From: Procambarus clarkii
Taxonomy: Eukaryota > Arthropoda > Malacostraca > Decapoda > Cambaridae
DNA: 64,000 nt
NCBI RefSeq assembly: GCF_040958095.1
Contig: NC_091237.1
Location: forward strand, 5,578,828 to 5,642,827
Direction of reading: 5' to 3'
Position numbers and translations under genes: made by a program. Each line of letters begins with the position of its first letter. The stretch's first letter is position 1. The notes beneath the pieces were generated by a model. It had not been told where the DNA came from. It searched no databases and saw only the letters and a program-made list of their open reading frames with translations. Shown one piece after another: positions 43,479 through 52,764 of this stretch.

Positions 43479-43996
43479 AAGCTGGAGAAATTGCTGACCT
43501 AGAGAGCGTGCAGAGATCCTTTACTGCTAGAATCCACTCAGTAAAACATCTAAATTACTGGGACCGACTAAAGAGCCTAAATCTGTACTCCCTTGAGCGC
43601 AGGCGGGAGAGATACATAATAATTTACACGTGGAAAATAATTGAGGGGCTGGTCCCAAACCTGCACACAGAAATAACACCACATGAGACCAGAAGACATG
43701 GCAGGATGTGCAGAATACCCCCGTTGAAAAGCAGAGGTGCAACAGGTACTCTGAGAGAGAACTCTATCAACATCAGAGGCCCGAGACTGTTCAACACGCT
43801 TCCACTACACATAAGGGGCATAACTGGCAAACCCCTCACAGTGTTCAAGAGAGAACTGGATAAGCACCTCCAAAGAATACCTGATCAACCAGGCTGTGAC
43901 TCATACGTCAGGCTGCGAGCAGCCGCGTCTAACAGCCTGGTTGATCAGTCCAGCAACCGGGAGGCCTGGTCGACGACCGGGCCGCGGGGACACTAA
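43479..43996 (+). pseudogene. C-terminal fragment of a non-LTR retrotransposon polyprotein
   Basis: About 172 codons are open from the left junction to a TAA at 43994-43996. In order they show LESVQRSFTARI, then YWDRLKSLNLYSLERR, then IIYTWKIIEGLVPN, then a GPRLFNTLPLHIRG stretch, then FKRELDKHLQRIPDQPG. This is the conserved region that follows the reverse-transcriptase core in CR1/L2/Jockey-type proteins; it has no catalytic residues of its own. The end (SLVDQ...REAWSTTGPRGH) is characteristic of the tail of this family. No frameshift or premature stop is seen, so the insertion is fairly young. The frame runs on from upstream satellite sequence (ATG at 43469 and beyond), but that fusion is an accident of the satellite being open. 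No function is expected. Confidence 0.8.
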
Positions 43997-44029
43997 GCCC
44001 CGGAAGCGCCTCAAGGTAGCCTCAAGGTA
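43479..44029 (+). mobile_element. 5'-truncated CR1/L2-like non-LTR retrotransposon
   Basis: A 551-bp unique segment interrupts the 42-bp array and is in balanced base composition, unlike its flanks. It encodes the C-terminal end downstream of the reverse-transcriptase domain of a CR1/L2-like polyprotein, followed by a short 3' untranslated tail. There is no poly(A). The 3' end instead has two copies of an 11-bp repeat (cctcaaggtag), as expected for CR1-group elements, which end in short tandem repeats. The 5' end is abrupt, so endonuclease and reverse-transcriptase domains are missing. The tail is of a type I associate with decapod crustacean repeats; that link is from memory. A database search would settle the clade. 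Confidence 0.85.
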
Positions 44030-44030
44030 G
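44009..44030 (+). repeat. 11-bp tandem tail of the CR1-like element
   Basis: Two perfect copies of cctcaaggtag lie at the 3' end. They are followed by a partial cctca that is also the first part of the resumed 42-bp unit. Short 3' tandem repeats of this kind are used for target-primed priming in CR1-like elements. Confidence 0.8.
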
Positions 44031-44035
44031 CCTCA

Positions 44036-46155
44036 CTGATGAACTGCAACACACCTGCAGCAGCCACCTGTGCCTCTCTGATGGACTGCAACACACCTGC
44101 AACAGCCACATGTGCCTCATTGATGGACTGCAACACACCTGCAACAGCCGCATGTGCCCCACTGATGAATTGCAACAAACCTGCAGCAGCCACCTGTGCC
44201 TCACTGATGAACTGCAACACACCTGCAACAGCCGCATGTGCCCTACTGATGAATTGCAACAAACCTGCAGCAGCCACCTGTGCCTCACTGATGAACTGCA
44301 ACACACCTGCAACAGCCACATGTGCTTCACTGATGAACTGCAACACACCTGCACCAGCCACATTTATCTCACTGATGGACTGCAACACACTTGCAACAGC
44401 CACATGTGCCTCACTGATGGACTGCACCACACCTGCAACAGCCACATGTGCCTCACTGATGGACTGCAACACACCTACAACAGCCACATGTGCCTCACTG
44501 ATGAACTGCAACTCAACTACAACAGCTACGTGTTCCTCACTGATGGACTGCAACACACCTGCAACAGCCACGTGTGCCTTACTGATGGACTGCAACACAC
44601 CTGCAACAGCCACATGTGCTTTATTGATGGATGGCAACACATCTGCAGCAGCCACATATGCCTCACTGTTGGACTGCAACACACCTTTAACAGCCACATG
44701 TGCCTCACTGATGGACTGCAACACATCTGCAGCAGTCACATGTGCCTCACTGATGAACTGCAACACACCTGCAGCAGCCACCTGTGCCTCACAGATTAAC
44801 TGCAACACACCTGCAACACCCACATGTGCCTCAGTGATGGACTGCAACACACCTGCAACAAACAATAGTGCCTCACTGATGAACTCCAACACACTTGCTA
44901 CAGCCACATGTGTCTCACTGATGGACTGCAACACACCTGCAACAGCCACTTGTACCTCACTGATGGACTGCAACACCTGCAGCAGCCATATGTGCCTCAC
45001 TGATGGACTGCATTACACCTGCAACAGCCACATGTACCTCACTGATGGACTGCAACACATCTGCAGCAGCCACATGTGTCTCTCTGATGGACTGCAACAC
45101 ACCTGCAACAGCCACATATGCCTCACTGATGGACTGCAACACACCTGCAACAGCCACATGTGCCTCACTGATGAACTGCAACACACCTGCAGCAGCCACC
45201 TGTGCCTCTCTGATGGACTGCAACACACCTGCAACAGCCACATGTGCCTCATTGATGGACTGCAACACACCTGCAACAGCCGCATGTGCCCCACTGATGA
45301 ATTGCAACAAACCTGCAGCAGCCACCTGTGCCTCACTGATGAACTGCAACACACCTGCAACAGCCACATGTGCTTCACTGATGAACTGCAACACACCTGC
45401 AGCAGCCACCTGTGCCTCACAGATTAACTGCAACAGCCACATGTGCCTCAATGATGGACTGCAACACACCTGCAACAAACACAAGTGCCTCACTGATGGA
45501 CTGCAACACACCTACAACAGCCACATGTGCCTCACTGACGAACTGCAACTCAACTACAACAGCCACGTGTTCCTCACTGATGGACTGCAACACACCAGCA
45601 ACAGCCACATGTGCTTTACTGATGGATGGCAACACATCTGCAGCAGCCACATGTGCCTCACTGATGGACTGCAACACACCTGCAACAGCCACATGTGCCT
45701 CACTGATGGACTGCAACACACCTGAAGCAGCCACCTGTGCCTCACAGATTAACTGCAACACACCTGCAACAGCCACATGTGCCTCAGTGACGGACTGCAA
45801 CACACCTGCAACAAACAATAGTGCCTCACTGATGAACTCCAACACACTTGCTACAGCCACATGTGTCTCACTGATGGACTGCAACACACCTGCAACAGCC
45901 ACATGTGCCTCACTGATAAACTGCAACTCACCTACAACAGCCACGTGTGCCTCACTGATGGACTGCAACACGCTGCAACAGCCACATATGCTTTACTGAT
46001 GGATGGCAACACATCTGCAGCAGCCACATGTGCCTCACTGATGGACTGCAACACACCTGCAACAGCCACATGTGCCTCACTGATGGACTGCAACACACCT
46101 GCAGCAGCCACATGTGCCTCACTGATGGACTGCAACACATCTGCAGCAGCCACAT
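44036..46155. repeat. 42-bp minisatellite array, segment between CR1 insertion and first LTR
   Basis: The array resumes exactly in phase after the insertion. Units here repeat those on the other side: 42541-43478 matches 44230-45167 at an offset of 1689 bp, and 44036 onward matches 45168 onward at an offset of 1132 bp. The difference, 557 bp, is the length of the inserted DNA plus its 6-bp repeat. No genes are seen. Confidence 0.95.
45162..45167 (+). other. Empty site paralogous to the CR1-like insertion
   Basis: Here a single gcctca joins the same left flank (through cacatgtgcctca) to the same right flank (ctgatgaactgcaac and onward). In the filled copy these flanks are separated by the element. 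It serves as an internal pre-insertion reference and shows that the array block had duplicated before the element landed. Confidence 0.8.
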
Positions 46156-46953
46156 TGTTGAAATCCACAAGTCAGTAGGAATTATTAGCTAGAGGAGCAT
46201 TACTACAACACTTAACGAATGATGATTGGAAGTACATGTAAATAGACAGACTATAGATCACATATCTAAGAAAGGTCAATGGATTAAGACCGAAGCTGTT
46301 TAGCCAAATTAATAATTCCTGGAAAGAGGAATTATTCTTCGTCACGCTTCTAGGATCAAGGTTACCGCTCTAGGGATAAGGTTAATCGTATTATACCTTC
46401 CTCGAGAGGCGTGGTGAAACGTTTGAGGCCATGGTTGGCAGGAGTCAGTCTGATTGTGGGAGTTGAACTTTCAAGTCCTCTGGATCCCCGTTTGCGGCAG
46501 CAACGAAGTGTAGCAGACAGCTATGCGAGAACCTGATGTGATCTTAGTGACCAAGTTAAGTCTGCAGTATGTGAGTATTGAATGTAAAACTAACCGGGTG
46601 TGGAGCGTTGTAGTAATCATTCCGTATTAGGGACTTAGGGGGAAGTTACGAGTGTGGGTGGTGATCGCGGAGGTTAAGTGGTCTATGGGTATTGGAAGTG
46701 TATTGACCTAATAGAGTATGTTAATATATAATTATTTGTCAGAGTCTATTCTTTGTAATTAAATGACAAAACACGACGACCTTTAAATACCTTCCATATG
46801 TTCATTCATTGTGTTCCAGTACAAACCTAGTGGTACGTCTCAAGGGTCTGGTGTGTGTAGGAGTACACGGTGGTAGGACCGGTTGTTGAGGCAAGGTGTT
46901 ATGTGTTGTGTAATCGCTGTGTTCGGAATGAACCGGGGTTCAGCGTCACGACA
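46156..46953 (+). mobile_element. Solo LTR 1 (798 bp, TGTTG...CGACA)
   Basis: This unique sequence begins TGTTG and ends CGACA, the usual TG...CA ends of an LTR. It is flanked on both sides by acat (46152-46155 and 46954-46957), a 4-bp target duplication cut from the cacatgtg palindrome of the 42-bp unit. It is the most divergent copy. It has private changes such as gaaatccacaag near its start, ggtaggaccgg near its end and atataatta, and it alone keeps the perfect left acat. No internal region remains, so it arose by LTR-LTR recombination or is the oldest copy. Minus-strand open frames inside LTRs of this family (48150-48428 and equivalents) look incidental. Confidence 0.85.
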
Positions 46954-47963
46954 ACATGTGCCTCACTGATGAACTGCAACACACCTGCAGCAGCCACCTG
47001 TGCCTCACAGATTAACTGCAACACACCTGCAACAGCCACATGTGCCTCAGTGATGGACTATAACACACCTGCAACAAACACAAGTGCCTCACTGATGAAC
47101 TGCAACACACCTGCTACAGCCACATGTGCCTCACTGATGGACTGCAACACACCTGCAACAGCCACATGTACCTCACTGATGGACTGCAACACCTGCACCA
47201 GCCACATGTGCCTCACTGATGGACTGCATTACACCTGCAACAGCCACATGTACCTCACTGATGGACTGCAACACATCTGCAGCAGCCACATGTGTCGATC
47301 TGTTGTACTGCAACACACCTGCAACAGCCACATATGCCTCACTGATGGACTGCAACACACCTGCAACAGCCACATGTGCCTCACTGATGAACTGCAGAAC
47401 ACCTGCAGCAGCCACCTGTGCAACACTGATGGACTGCAACACACCTGCAACAGCCACATGTGCCTCATTGATGGACTGCAACACACCTGCAACAGCCGCA
47501 TGTGCCTCACTGATGAATTGCAACAAACCTGCAGCAGCCACCTGTGCCTCACTGATGAACTGCAACACACCTGCAACAGCCACATGTGCTTCACTGATGA
47601 ACTGAATCACACCTGCTCCAGCCACATTTACCTCACTGATGGACTGCAACACACTTGCAACAGCCACATGTGCCTCACTGATGGACTGCAACACACCTGC
47701 ACCAGCCACATTTACCTCACTGATGGACTGCAAGACACCTACAACAGCCACATGTGCCTCACTGATGAACTGCAACTCAACTACAACAGCCACGGGCGCC
47801 TCACTGATGGACTGCAATACACCTGCAACAGCCACATGTGCTTTACTGATGGATGGCAACACATCTGCAGCAGCCACATGTGCCTCACTGATGGACTGCA
47901 ACACACCTGCAGCAGCCACATGTGCCTCACTGATGGACTGCAACACATCTGCAGCAGCCACTT
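46954..47963. repeat. 42-bp minisatellite array segment
   Basis: About 1 kb of array separates solo LTR 1 from the complete LTR element. Its first units (acatgtgcctcactgatg, then a cagattaactgc unit) and last units (a ggatggcaac unit, then catctgcagcagccactt) recur at the equivalent places beside most of the other LTR copies. Confidence 0.95.
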
Positions 47964-48761
47964 TGTTGTAATCCACACGTTAGTAGGAATTGTTAGCTAG
48001 AGGAGCATTACTACAACACTTAACGAATGATGATTGGAAGTACATGTAAATAGACAGACTATGGATCACATATCTAAGAAAGGTCAATGGATTAAGACCG
48101 AAGCTGTTTAGCCAAATTAATAATTCCTGGAAAGAGGAATTATTCTTCGTCAGGCTTCTAGGATCAAGGTTACCGCTCTAGGGATAAGGTTAATCGGATT
48201 ATATCTTCCTCGAGAGGCGTGGTGAAATGTTTGAGGCCATGGTTGGCTGGAGTCAGTCTGATTGTGGGAGTTGAACTGGCAAGTCCTCTGGATCCCCGTT
48301 TGCTGCAGCAACGAAGTGTACCAGACAGCTATGCGAGAACCTGATGTGATCTTAGTGACCAAGTTAAGTCTGCAGTATGTGAGTATTGAATGTAAGACTA
48401 ACCGGGTGTGGAGCGTTGTAGTAATCATTCCGTATTAGGGACTTAGGGGGAAGTTACGAGTGTGGGTGGTGATCGCGGAGGTCAAGTGGTCTATGGGTAT
48501 TGGAAGTGTATTGACCTAATAGAGTATGTTAATATATTATTATTTGTCAGAGTCTATTCTTTGTAATTAAATGACAAAACACGACGGCCTTTAAATACCT
48601 TCCATATGTTCATTCATTGTGTTCCAGTACAAACCTAGTGGTACGCCTCAAGGGTCTAGTGTGTGTAGGAGTACACGGTGGTAGTAACGGTTGCTGAGGC
48701 AAGGTGTTATGTGTTGTGTAATCGCTGTGTTCGGAATGAACCGGGGTTCAGCTTCACGACA
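47964..48761 (+). repeat. 5' LTR of the gene-less element
   Basis: It is 798 bp, starts TGTTG, ends CGACA, and is immediately followed by tatt and the primer-binding site. That marks it as the 5' LTR of a complete element rather than a solo copy. Private changes relative to the other copies include cagcttcacg at the end, ggttgctgagg, and gacggcc just before the TATA-like box. Confidence 0.85.
48590..48597 (+). promoter_or_regulatory. Candidate TATA-like box of the LTR promoter
   Basis: TTTAAATA lies about 170 bp before the LTR end and is conserved in every LTR copy (for example 46782-46789). Transcription would start roughly 25-35 bp downstream, near the ttcattcattgtg stretch, giving a short R-U5. 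There is no experimental support, and no clear AATAAA is seen within the LTR. Confidence 0.35.
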
Positions 48762-48765
48762 TATT

Positions 48766-48776
48766 TGGTGGCAGCG
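48766..48776 (+). other. Primer-binding site, complementary to tRNA-Leu 3' end
   Basis: tggtggcagcg begins 4 bp after the 5' LTR. It is complementary to an acceptor end CGCTGCCA plus CCA, which from memory matches animal tRNA-Leu (AAG/TAG type). The match is 11 nt and then stops. Its position directly after the LTR is the main reason to believe it. Confidence 0.7.
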
Positions 48777-49559
48777 CAAACAGGTTTTGGAGCACTTTGA
48801 GAGATGAAGGAAGTGTGGTTCTGGTTTAGTTGGTGAGGGAATGTTCGGGAAATGGTAGACGTCGGGTTGTGGTGAGAATGGTGGTTACTAGACGGAGGAA
48901 AGAAGGGTCAGGTGAGAACAGGTCAGAGGAGTTAGTTAATTAAAGGGACTAGGCCATTGCGGGTCACATGTGGGGGTGGGGTTTATTTCTTTCTTTCCAG
49001 ATTCCCGCAACGAGAGACGGCTAAGAGGCATGTCTGGACCACTGAAGCATCGGGAGCCAAAACAAGTGCAGTGTTCGTAGTGCGGATTATACAGTGTTCG
49101 TAGTGCGGATTATACAGAGTGGCGAGGTAAACTAGCGCGGGTGAATGTGAGCCAGCGTGGGCCATGTGCGGCCATGTGCGGGCCAAGCGATGGGTGGGCC
49201 AAGCAAGCCTCACCTTGGAGCTTGTTTTATATCGTCGGTATGGTGGTAATAGTGATAAAACGTTGCTAAGGACAAATCAAGCGTGAAAACTACATAATAT
49301 GACGTAAATTAACTTTCACGTAAAGTGTAAACCTAATATTTTAAAGATATTTAAATATTACGTAAAGATTCTAGCGATTTCAGGCGTTACATCGATACAG
49401 AAAATAGACGCAGTGAATTATGGACGCCTTGGCATAGCGAGTGACGCGTAATTTACCGTCTGGGGTTCGACGTCTAATTTACCGTGAGAAGGTCCATGGA
49501 GATTTTTTGTGGGTACAGGTAGCTTTATGGAGATGTTACCGTGGGGCAAGGGGAGCGTG
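48777..49559. other. Non-coding leader of the gene-less LTR element
   Basis: This stretch follows the primer-binding site and is G-rich on the plus strand, with many stops in all frames. It contains a perfect 23-bp tandem duplication at 49071-49116 and a small gccatgtgcggg-type duplication near 49160-49200. The ORF on the minus strand at 48983-49213 resembles no family I know. I see no gag-like motif. Confidence 0.6.
49071..49116. repeat. Perfect 23-bp tandem duplication
   Basis: The 23-bp sequence starting gtgttcgtagtgcgg is present twice in direct succession without mismatch, inside the leader of the LTR element. It is probably a replication-slippage duplication. Confidence 0.9.
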
Positions 49560-50035
49560 TCCCGTTGGTGGGGGTGTGTGGCGCCGGGAGTAGTGCATGG
49601 TTGTGTATTGGCATTAGTACGCTGGGTTTTGTAGTGTAATGCACATGTAGTGGCTTATTAAACGCCAGCGTAATGCATAGTATTTACTGTAGTGAAATGT
49701 GCATGTTTTGACTGTTGATATCATTGATGTAGTATAGTGCATGACATTGTTGGCATTGTAGCGCCAAGGTGTAGCATGTGTAGCATAACTGGTTGTTGTA
49801 ACACCGGGTGTATTGTAGATATTAGCGTTGAAGTATGTTAACGCAGGTGGTAGAGTGTGGCGGGTGGCCACTACACAAGAAATTATGCCTGACGAGTGTT
49901 GGTCAGGTAATTAACGGATTACGAGAGAAAAGGGAGTGTGTGTGACGTCTGGTTACTTATTGGTGGTGTTATTGGTGGTGACGTCTCGTGGTGTTTTGAT
50001 GCGCTCTGGCGCAAGGCATATGCCTGTGGTGGTAA
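49560..50035. repeat. Degenerate repeats upstream of the 30-bp array
   Basis: Loose echoes of a roughly 30-bp pattern recur here (gcgcc..., tgtagtg, tagtgcatg, gtgttg). They are too degenerate for a clear period. They look like decayed copies of the 30-bp repeat that follows. No stop-free conserved frame or recognisable protein is visible. Confidence 0.4.
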
Positions 50036-50448
50036 TGGTGTTGGGGGACGCCGTGTGTGTTGTGTTGATGGCGTTGGGGACGCCGTGTGTTGTGTTGAGG
50101 GCGTTGGGGACGCCGGGTGTGTTGGGGACGCCGTGTGTTGTGTTGAGGGTGTTGGGGACGCCGTGTGTTGTGTTGAGGGCGTTGGGGACGCCGAGTGTGT
50201 GTGGTGTTGAGGGCGTTGGGGACGCCGTGTGTTGTGTTGAGGGCGTTGGGGACGCCGTGTGTTGTGTTGAGGGCGTTGGGGAGGCCGGGTGTTGTGTTGA
50301 GGGCGTTGGGGACGCCGGGTGTTGTGTTGAGGGCGTTGGGGACGCCGTGTGTTGTGTTGAGGGCGTTGGGGACGCCGTGTGTGGTGTTGAGGGCGTTGGG
50401 GACGCCGTGCGTGGTGTTGATGGTATTGGAGACGCCGAGGGTTGATAG
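50036..50448. repeat. 30-bp GC-rich tandem repeat inside the LTR element
   Basis: The unit is 30 bp (example 50245-50274), beginning gttggggacgcc and ending tgttgagggc. About 13 copies are present, with small deletions near 50110 and 50190. Ten codons per unit leave several frames open on both strands (VVLRALGTPC and GVGDAVCCVE on plus; GVPNALNTTH on minus), so the 169-, 219- and 224-codon frames are repeat artefacts. Units to the right (50449-50600) become degenerate. The repeat is CpG-rich, in contrast to the CpG-poor satellite around the element. Confidence 0.9.
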
Positions 50449-50674
50449 CGTTGGGGACGCCATTGGGTGGTGTAGTGTAGTGGCGTTTGGACGCCTGGTA
50501 TGGAGTGTGGTGTTGTGGAGTATATGGTGGCGCAGAGGCGCCAGGTAGTGGTCGGTAAGGTGAGTATTGGCGTAGCAAGGTCGGTGCGTTAGGACGCAGG
50601 AAGTGGTTGTGGGAATGTGTGGCGTTATATTAATTAAGGTCATCAGTGGTTGGGATGACCAGAGGTGATGGTGT

Positions 50675-50935
50675 GTCGGAGTGGGTAAGTCTTATGGATA
50701 AGATGAAATGTGGATAATTGCCGAGTTGGTGGCTGCAGTAGGCGAGCCAAGTCAATATATCTAGCAAGACTCATAAAAGACTAATAAAAATTCAATATTT
50801 TCATTAAAATTTTCATAATTAAGTCGGAGTGGGTAAGTCTTATGGATAAGATTATAAGGTAGAATTTCAAATTTCAGGTGTTGGTGGTTGCAGTGGGCGA
50901 GCCAAGTAGATATACTAATGTCTCATTAATTAAGT
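50675..50935. repeat. Imperfect 148-bp direct repeat inside the LTR element
   Basis: The sequence from gtcggagtgggtaagtctta at 50675 recurs at 50823. Both copies continue through ggataagat, a ttggtgg(c/t)tgcagt(a/g)gg stretch and gcgagccaagt to an atat...ctc end. The copies differ in their middle parts, so this is an old duplication. The gcgagcca motif appears a third time near 50957 in a shorter form. Confidence 0.75.
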
Positions 50936-52153
50936 TGTTACAGGAATCTCGCTTGAGGCGAGCCAGTGGCAGTATGATGCTTTAGTGACATTAGTTGTGA
51001 AATTATTTTAATGAGGAATTTATTGTGATAATGTATGTACATGTATATACTGTATATTACCTCATCGGCACCATTACTGAGTGTTAGGCTTGAGAAGGTC
51101 CCCCGGGATCATGTCACAGAGCTTCAGGTAGAGTAGAAGGGAAGCTATGAGGCTACACTCAGTTATTCTAGAGAAAAAAAGCGGGAGGAAGTGAAGCCAA
51201 CGTGACGTTATAGGCGAAATTCGCCCCCTGACATCAAAGCAGGGATCAGGGCCAGCTTCAATGGTTTTGCAGCTGCGCTCAGGCTATATACGGGGAGAGA
51301 GTAAGGAGCCGAGGAGGTTATGTAATAATGGGATCGAGCCAGGGGTCTCCGAGGGAATATTTTGCAGGTACAGCGGTCGGGAAGGTGTGAATACAGGTGG
51401 ATACACTCTGGGCGGATGGGCCTAGACCAGAGAGCTGTGAGGGATCTACAGCGTTCTGGGATTGGTGCCCTGGAACGAGACGTCAGCACAGACCCAAGGG
51501 AACATGACCCTGGGGTAGGAATCTCCGTTGCTCTGGAGGCCAGGATCACGTTAGCTCAGAGCAACGATGGGACATGACAACATTCACCAGGCTGGACAGC
51601 CTGGGTTTTGTCTGGGTCATCGAGGATCTATGACCTAGCAACCATGGGACACGAAGACAAGAGAGGTGATGCTGCCAATTGTGGAGGAGGCCAGTGAAAC
51701 ATTGTGTGATCATTGTAAGCCTTATGTCAACAGTACAGGGCAAGATGTTAAATTATAATCAACTTATTACCAAGGATGAAGAACCTTAGATATATATGTG
51801 TTGTGTATATATTAATGACTAGTGTCATTTCTGTTTAAGTGCCAGCATTCTGGTCAATGTAATTTTATATTTATGGTTGTATGTAATTATATGTCAGCAG
51901 TTTAAGTATATGTGCACTGTTGGAGATGGCAAAACTTATTACAGACAATTTAACCTGTGATATGATGTGAATAAAATGTATATGTTGGAGAAGTGTTGTG
52001 AGTCATGTCGGGGAAAATTTAAATTTATTTCATCGTGTGTATAATGAACTTATTGGATGTTTTCTTAGTTGTACACATATGGTGGGTGCATCCTCCAGGT
52101 CCTTGCACTAATGGAACCATTGCAATGATGCATATGGGGACATATGCGTGTTT
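50936..52153. other. Non-coding 3' interior of the gene-less LTR element
   Basis: There are no recognisable genes. The first half (51060-51600) is of balanced composition with short frames on each strand (51208-51549 minus, 51362-51577 plus) that match no family I recognise. The second half (51750-52080) is A+T-rich and contains one AATAAA at 51970-51975. That could be a polyadenylation signal, but it is unremarkable in such A+T-rich DNA. The whole stretch recurs at 56731-57948. Confidence 0.6.
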
Positions 52154-52167
52154 AAGGAGGGGAGTGG
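52154..52167 (+). other. Polypurine tract before the 3' LTR
   Basis: aaggaggggagtgg ends immediately before TGTTTG, the start of the 3' LTR. A purine run abutting the LTR is the expected plus-strand primer site. One t interrupts the run. Confidence 0.75.
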
Positions 52168-52764
52168 TGTTTGTAATCCTCTAGGTATAAGGTTAATCGG
52201 ATTATACCTTCCTCGAGAGGCGTGGTGAAATATTTGAGGCCATGGTTGGCTGGAGTCAGTCTGATTGTGGGAGTTGAACTGGCATATCCTCTGGATCCCC
52301 GTTTGCGGCAGCAACGAAGTGTAGCAGACAGCTATGCGAGAACCTGATGTGATCTTAGTGACCAAGTTAAGTCTGCAGTATGTGAGTATTGAATGTAAGA
52401 CTAACCGGGTGTGGAGCGTTGTAGTAATCATTCCGTATTAGGGACTTAGGGGGAAGTTACGAGTGTGGGTGGTGATCGCGGAGGTCAAGTGGTCTATGGG
52501 TATTGGAAGTGTATTGACCTAATAGAGTATGTTAATATATTATTATTTGTCAGAGTCTATTCTTTGTAATTAAATGACAAAACACGACGACGTTTAAATA
52601 CCTTCCATATGTTCATTCATTGTGTTCCAGTACAAACCTAGTGGTACGCCTCAAGGGTCTGGTGTGTGTAGGAGTACACGGTGGTAGTAACGGTTGTTGA
52701 GGCAAGGTGTTATGTGTTGTGTAATCGCTGTGTTCGGAATGAACCGGGGTTCAGCGTCACGACA
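52168..52764 (+). repeat. 3' LTR with a 201-bp deletion near its 5' end
   Basis: It starts tgtttgtaatcc and then jumps to tctaggtataagg. This corresponds to joining base 11 of the 798-bp LTR to about base 213. The remaining 585 bp align without gaps and end cgtcacgaca. It differs from the 5' LTR at about a dozen positions. The deletion removes the start of U3 but leaves the TATA-like box intact. Confidence 0.8.

Larger units (their letters stand above)
47964..52764 (+). mobile_element. Gene-less LTR retroelement (LARD-like, 4.8 kb)
   Basis: The parts are in canonical order: a 798-bp 5' LTR, 4-bp spacer, primer-binding site, 3.4-kb interior, polypurine tract and a 597-bp 3' LTR. Left flank is actt and right flank is acat, a target duplication with one later substitution. 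The interior has no gag, protease, reverse transcriptase, RNase H or integrase; its longest frames lie in a 30-bp tandem repeat or are short antisense frames. This fits a large retrotransposon derivative that would need proteins from an autonomous relative. A Ty3/Gypsy or BEL origin is plausible from the 4-bp target duplication and tRNA-Leu-type primer, but cannot be proved without coding sequence. Confidence 0.8.

Noticed and set aside
42308..43996. A functional fusion of satellite peptide to reverse-transcriptase C-terminus
   Set aside because: The upstream frame is open only because the satellite lacks stops. The retroelement part is a truncated fragment without catalytic domains.
48150..48428. 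92-codon minus-strand frame repeated in each full LTR as a conserved small protein
   Set aside because: Its repetition follows from LTR duplication. It lies antisense to the LTR, has no recognisable motif, and is altered by substitutions in the shorter LTRs (52108-52431).
49919..50643. Proline/asparagine-rich 219- and 224-codon frames
   Set aside because: They are translations of the 30-bp repeat, which is open in several frames on both strands.
51208..51549. 113-codon minus-strand frame and overlapping 71-codon plus-strand frame as captured genes
   Set aside because: They match no family I recognise, and their presence in both element copies follows from the segmental duplication.
51970..51975. 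AATAAA as the polyadenylation signal of the LTR element
   Set aside because: It lies in A+T-rich interior about 200 bp before the 3' LTR, not in R-U5 where the signal would be expected, so chance is sufficient.
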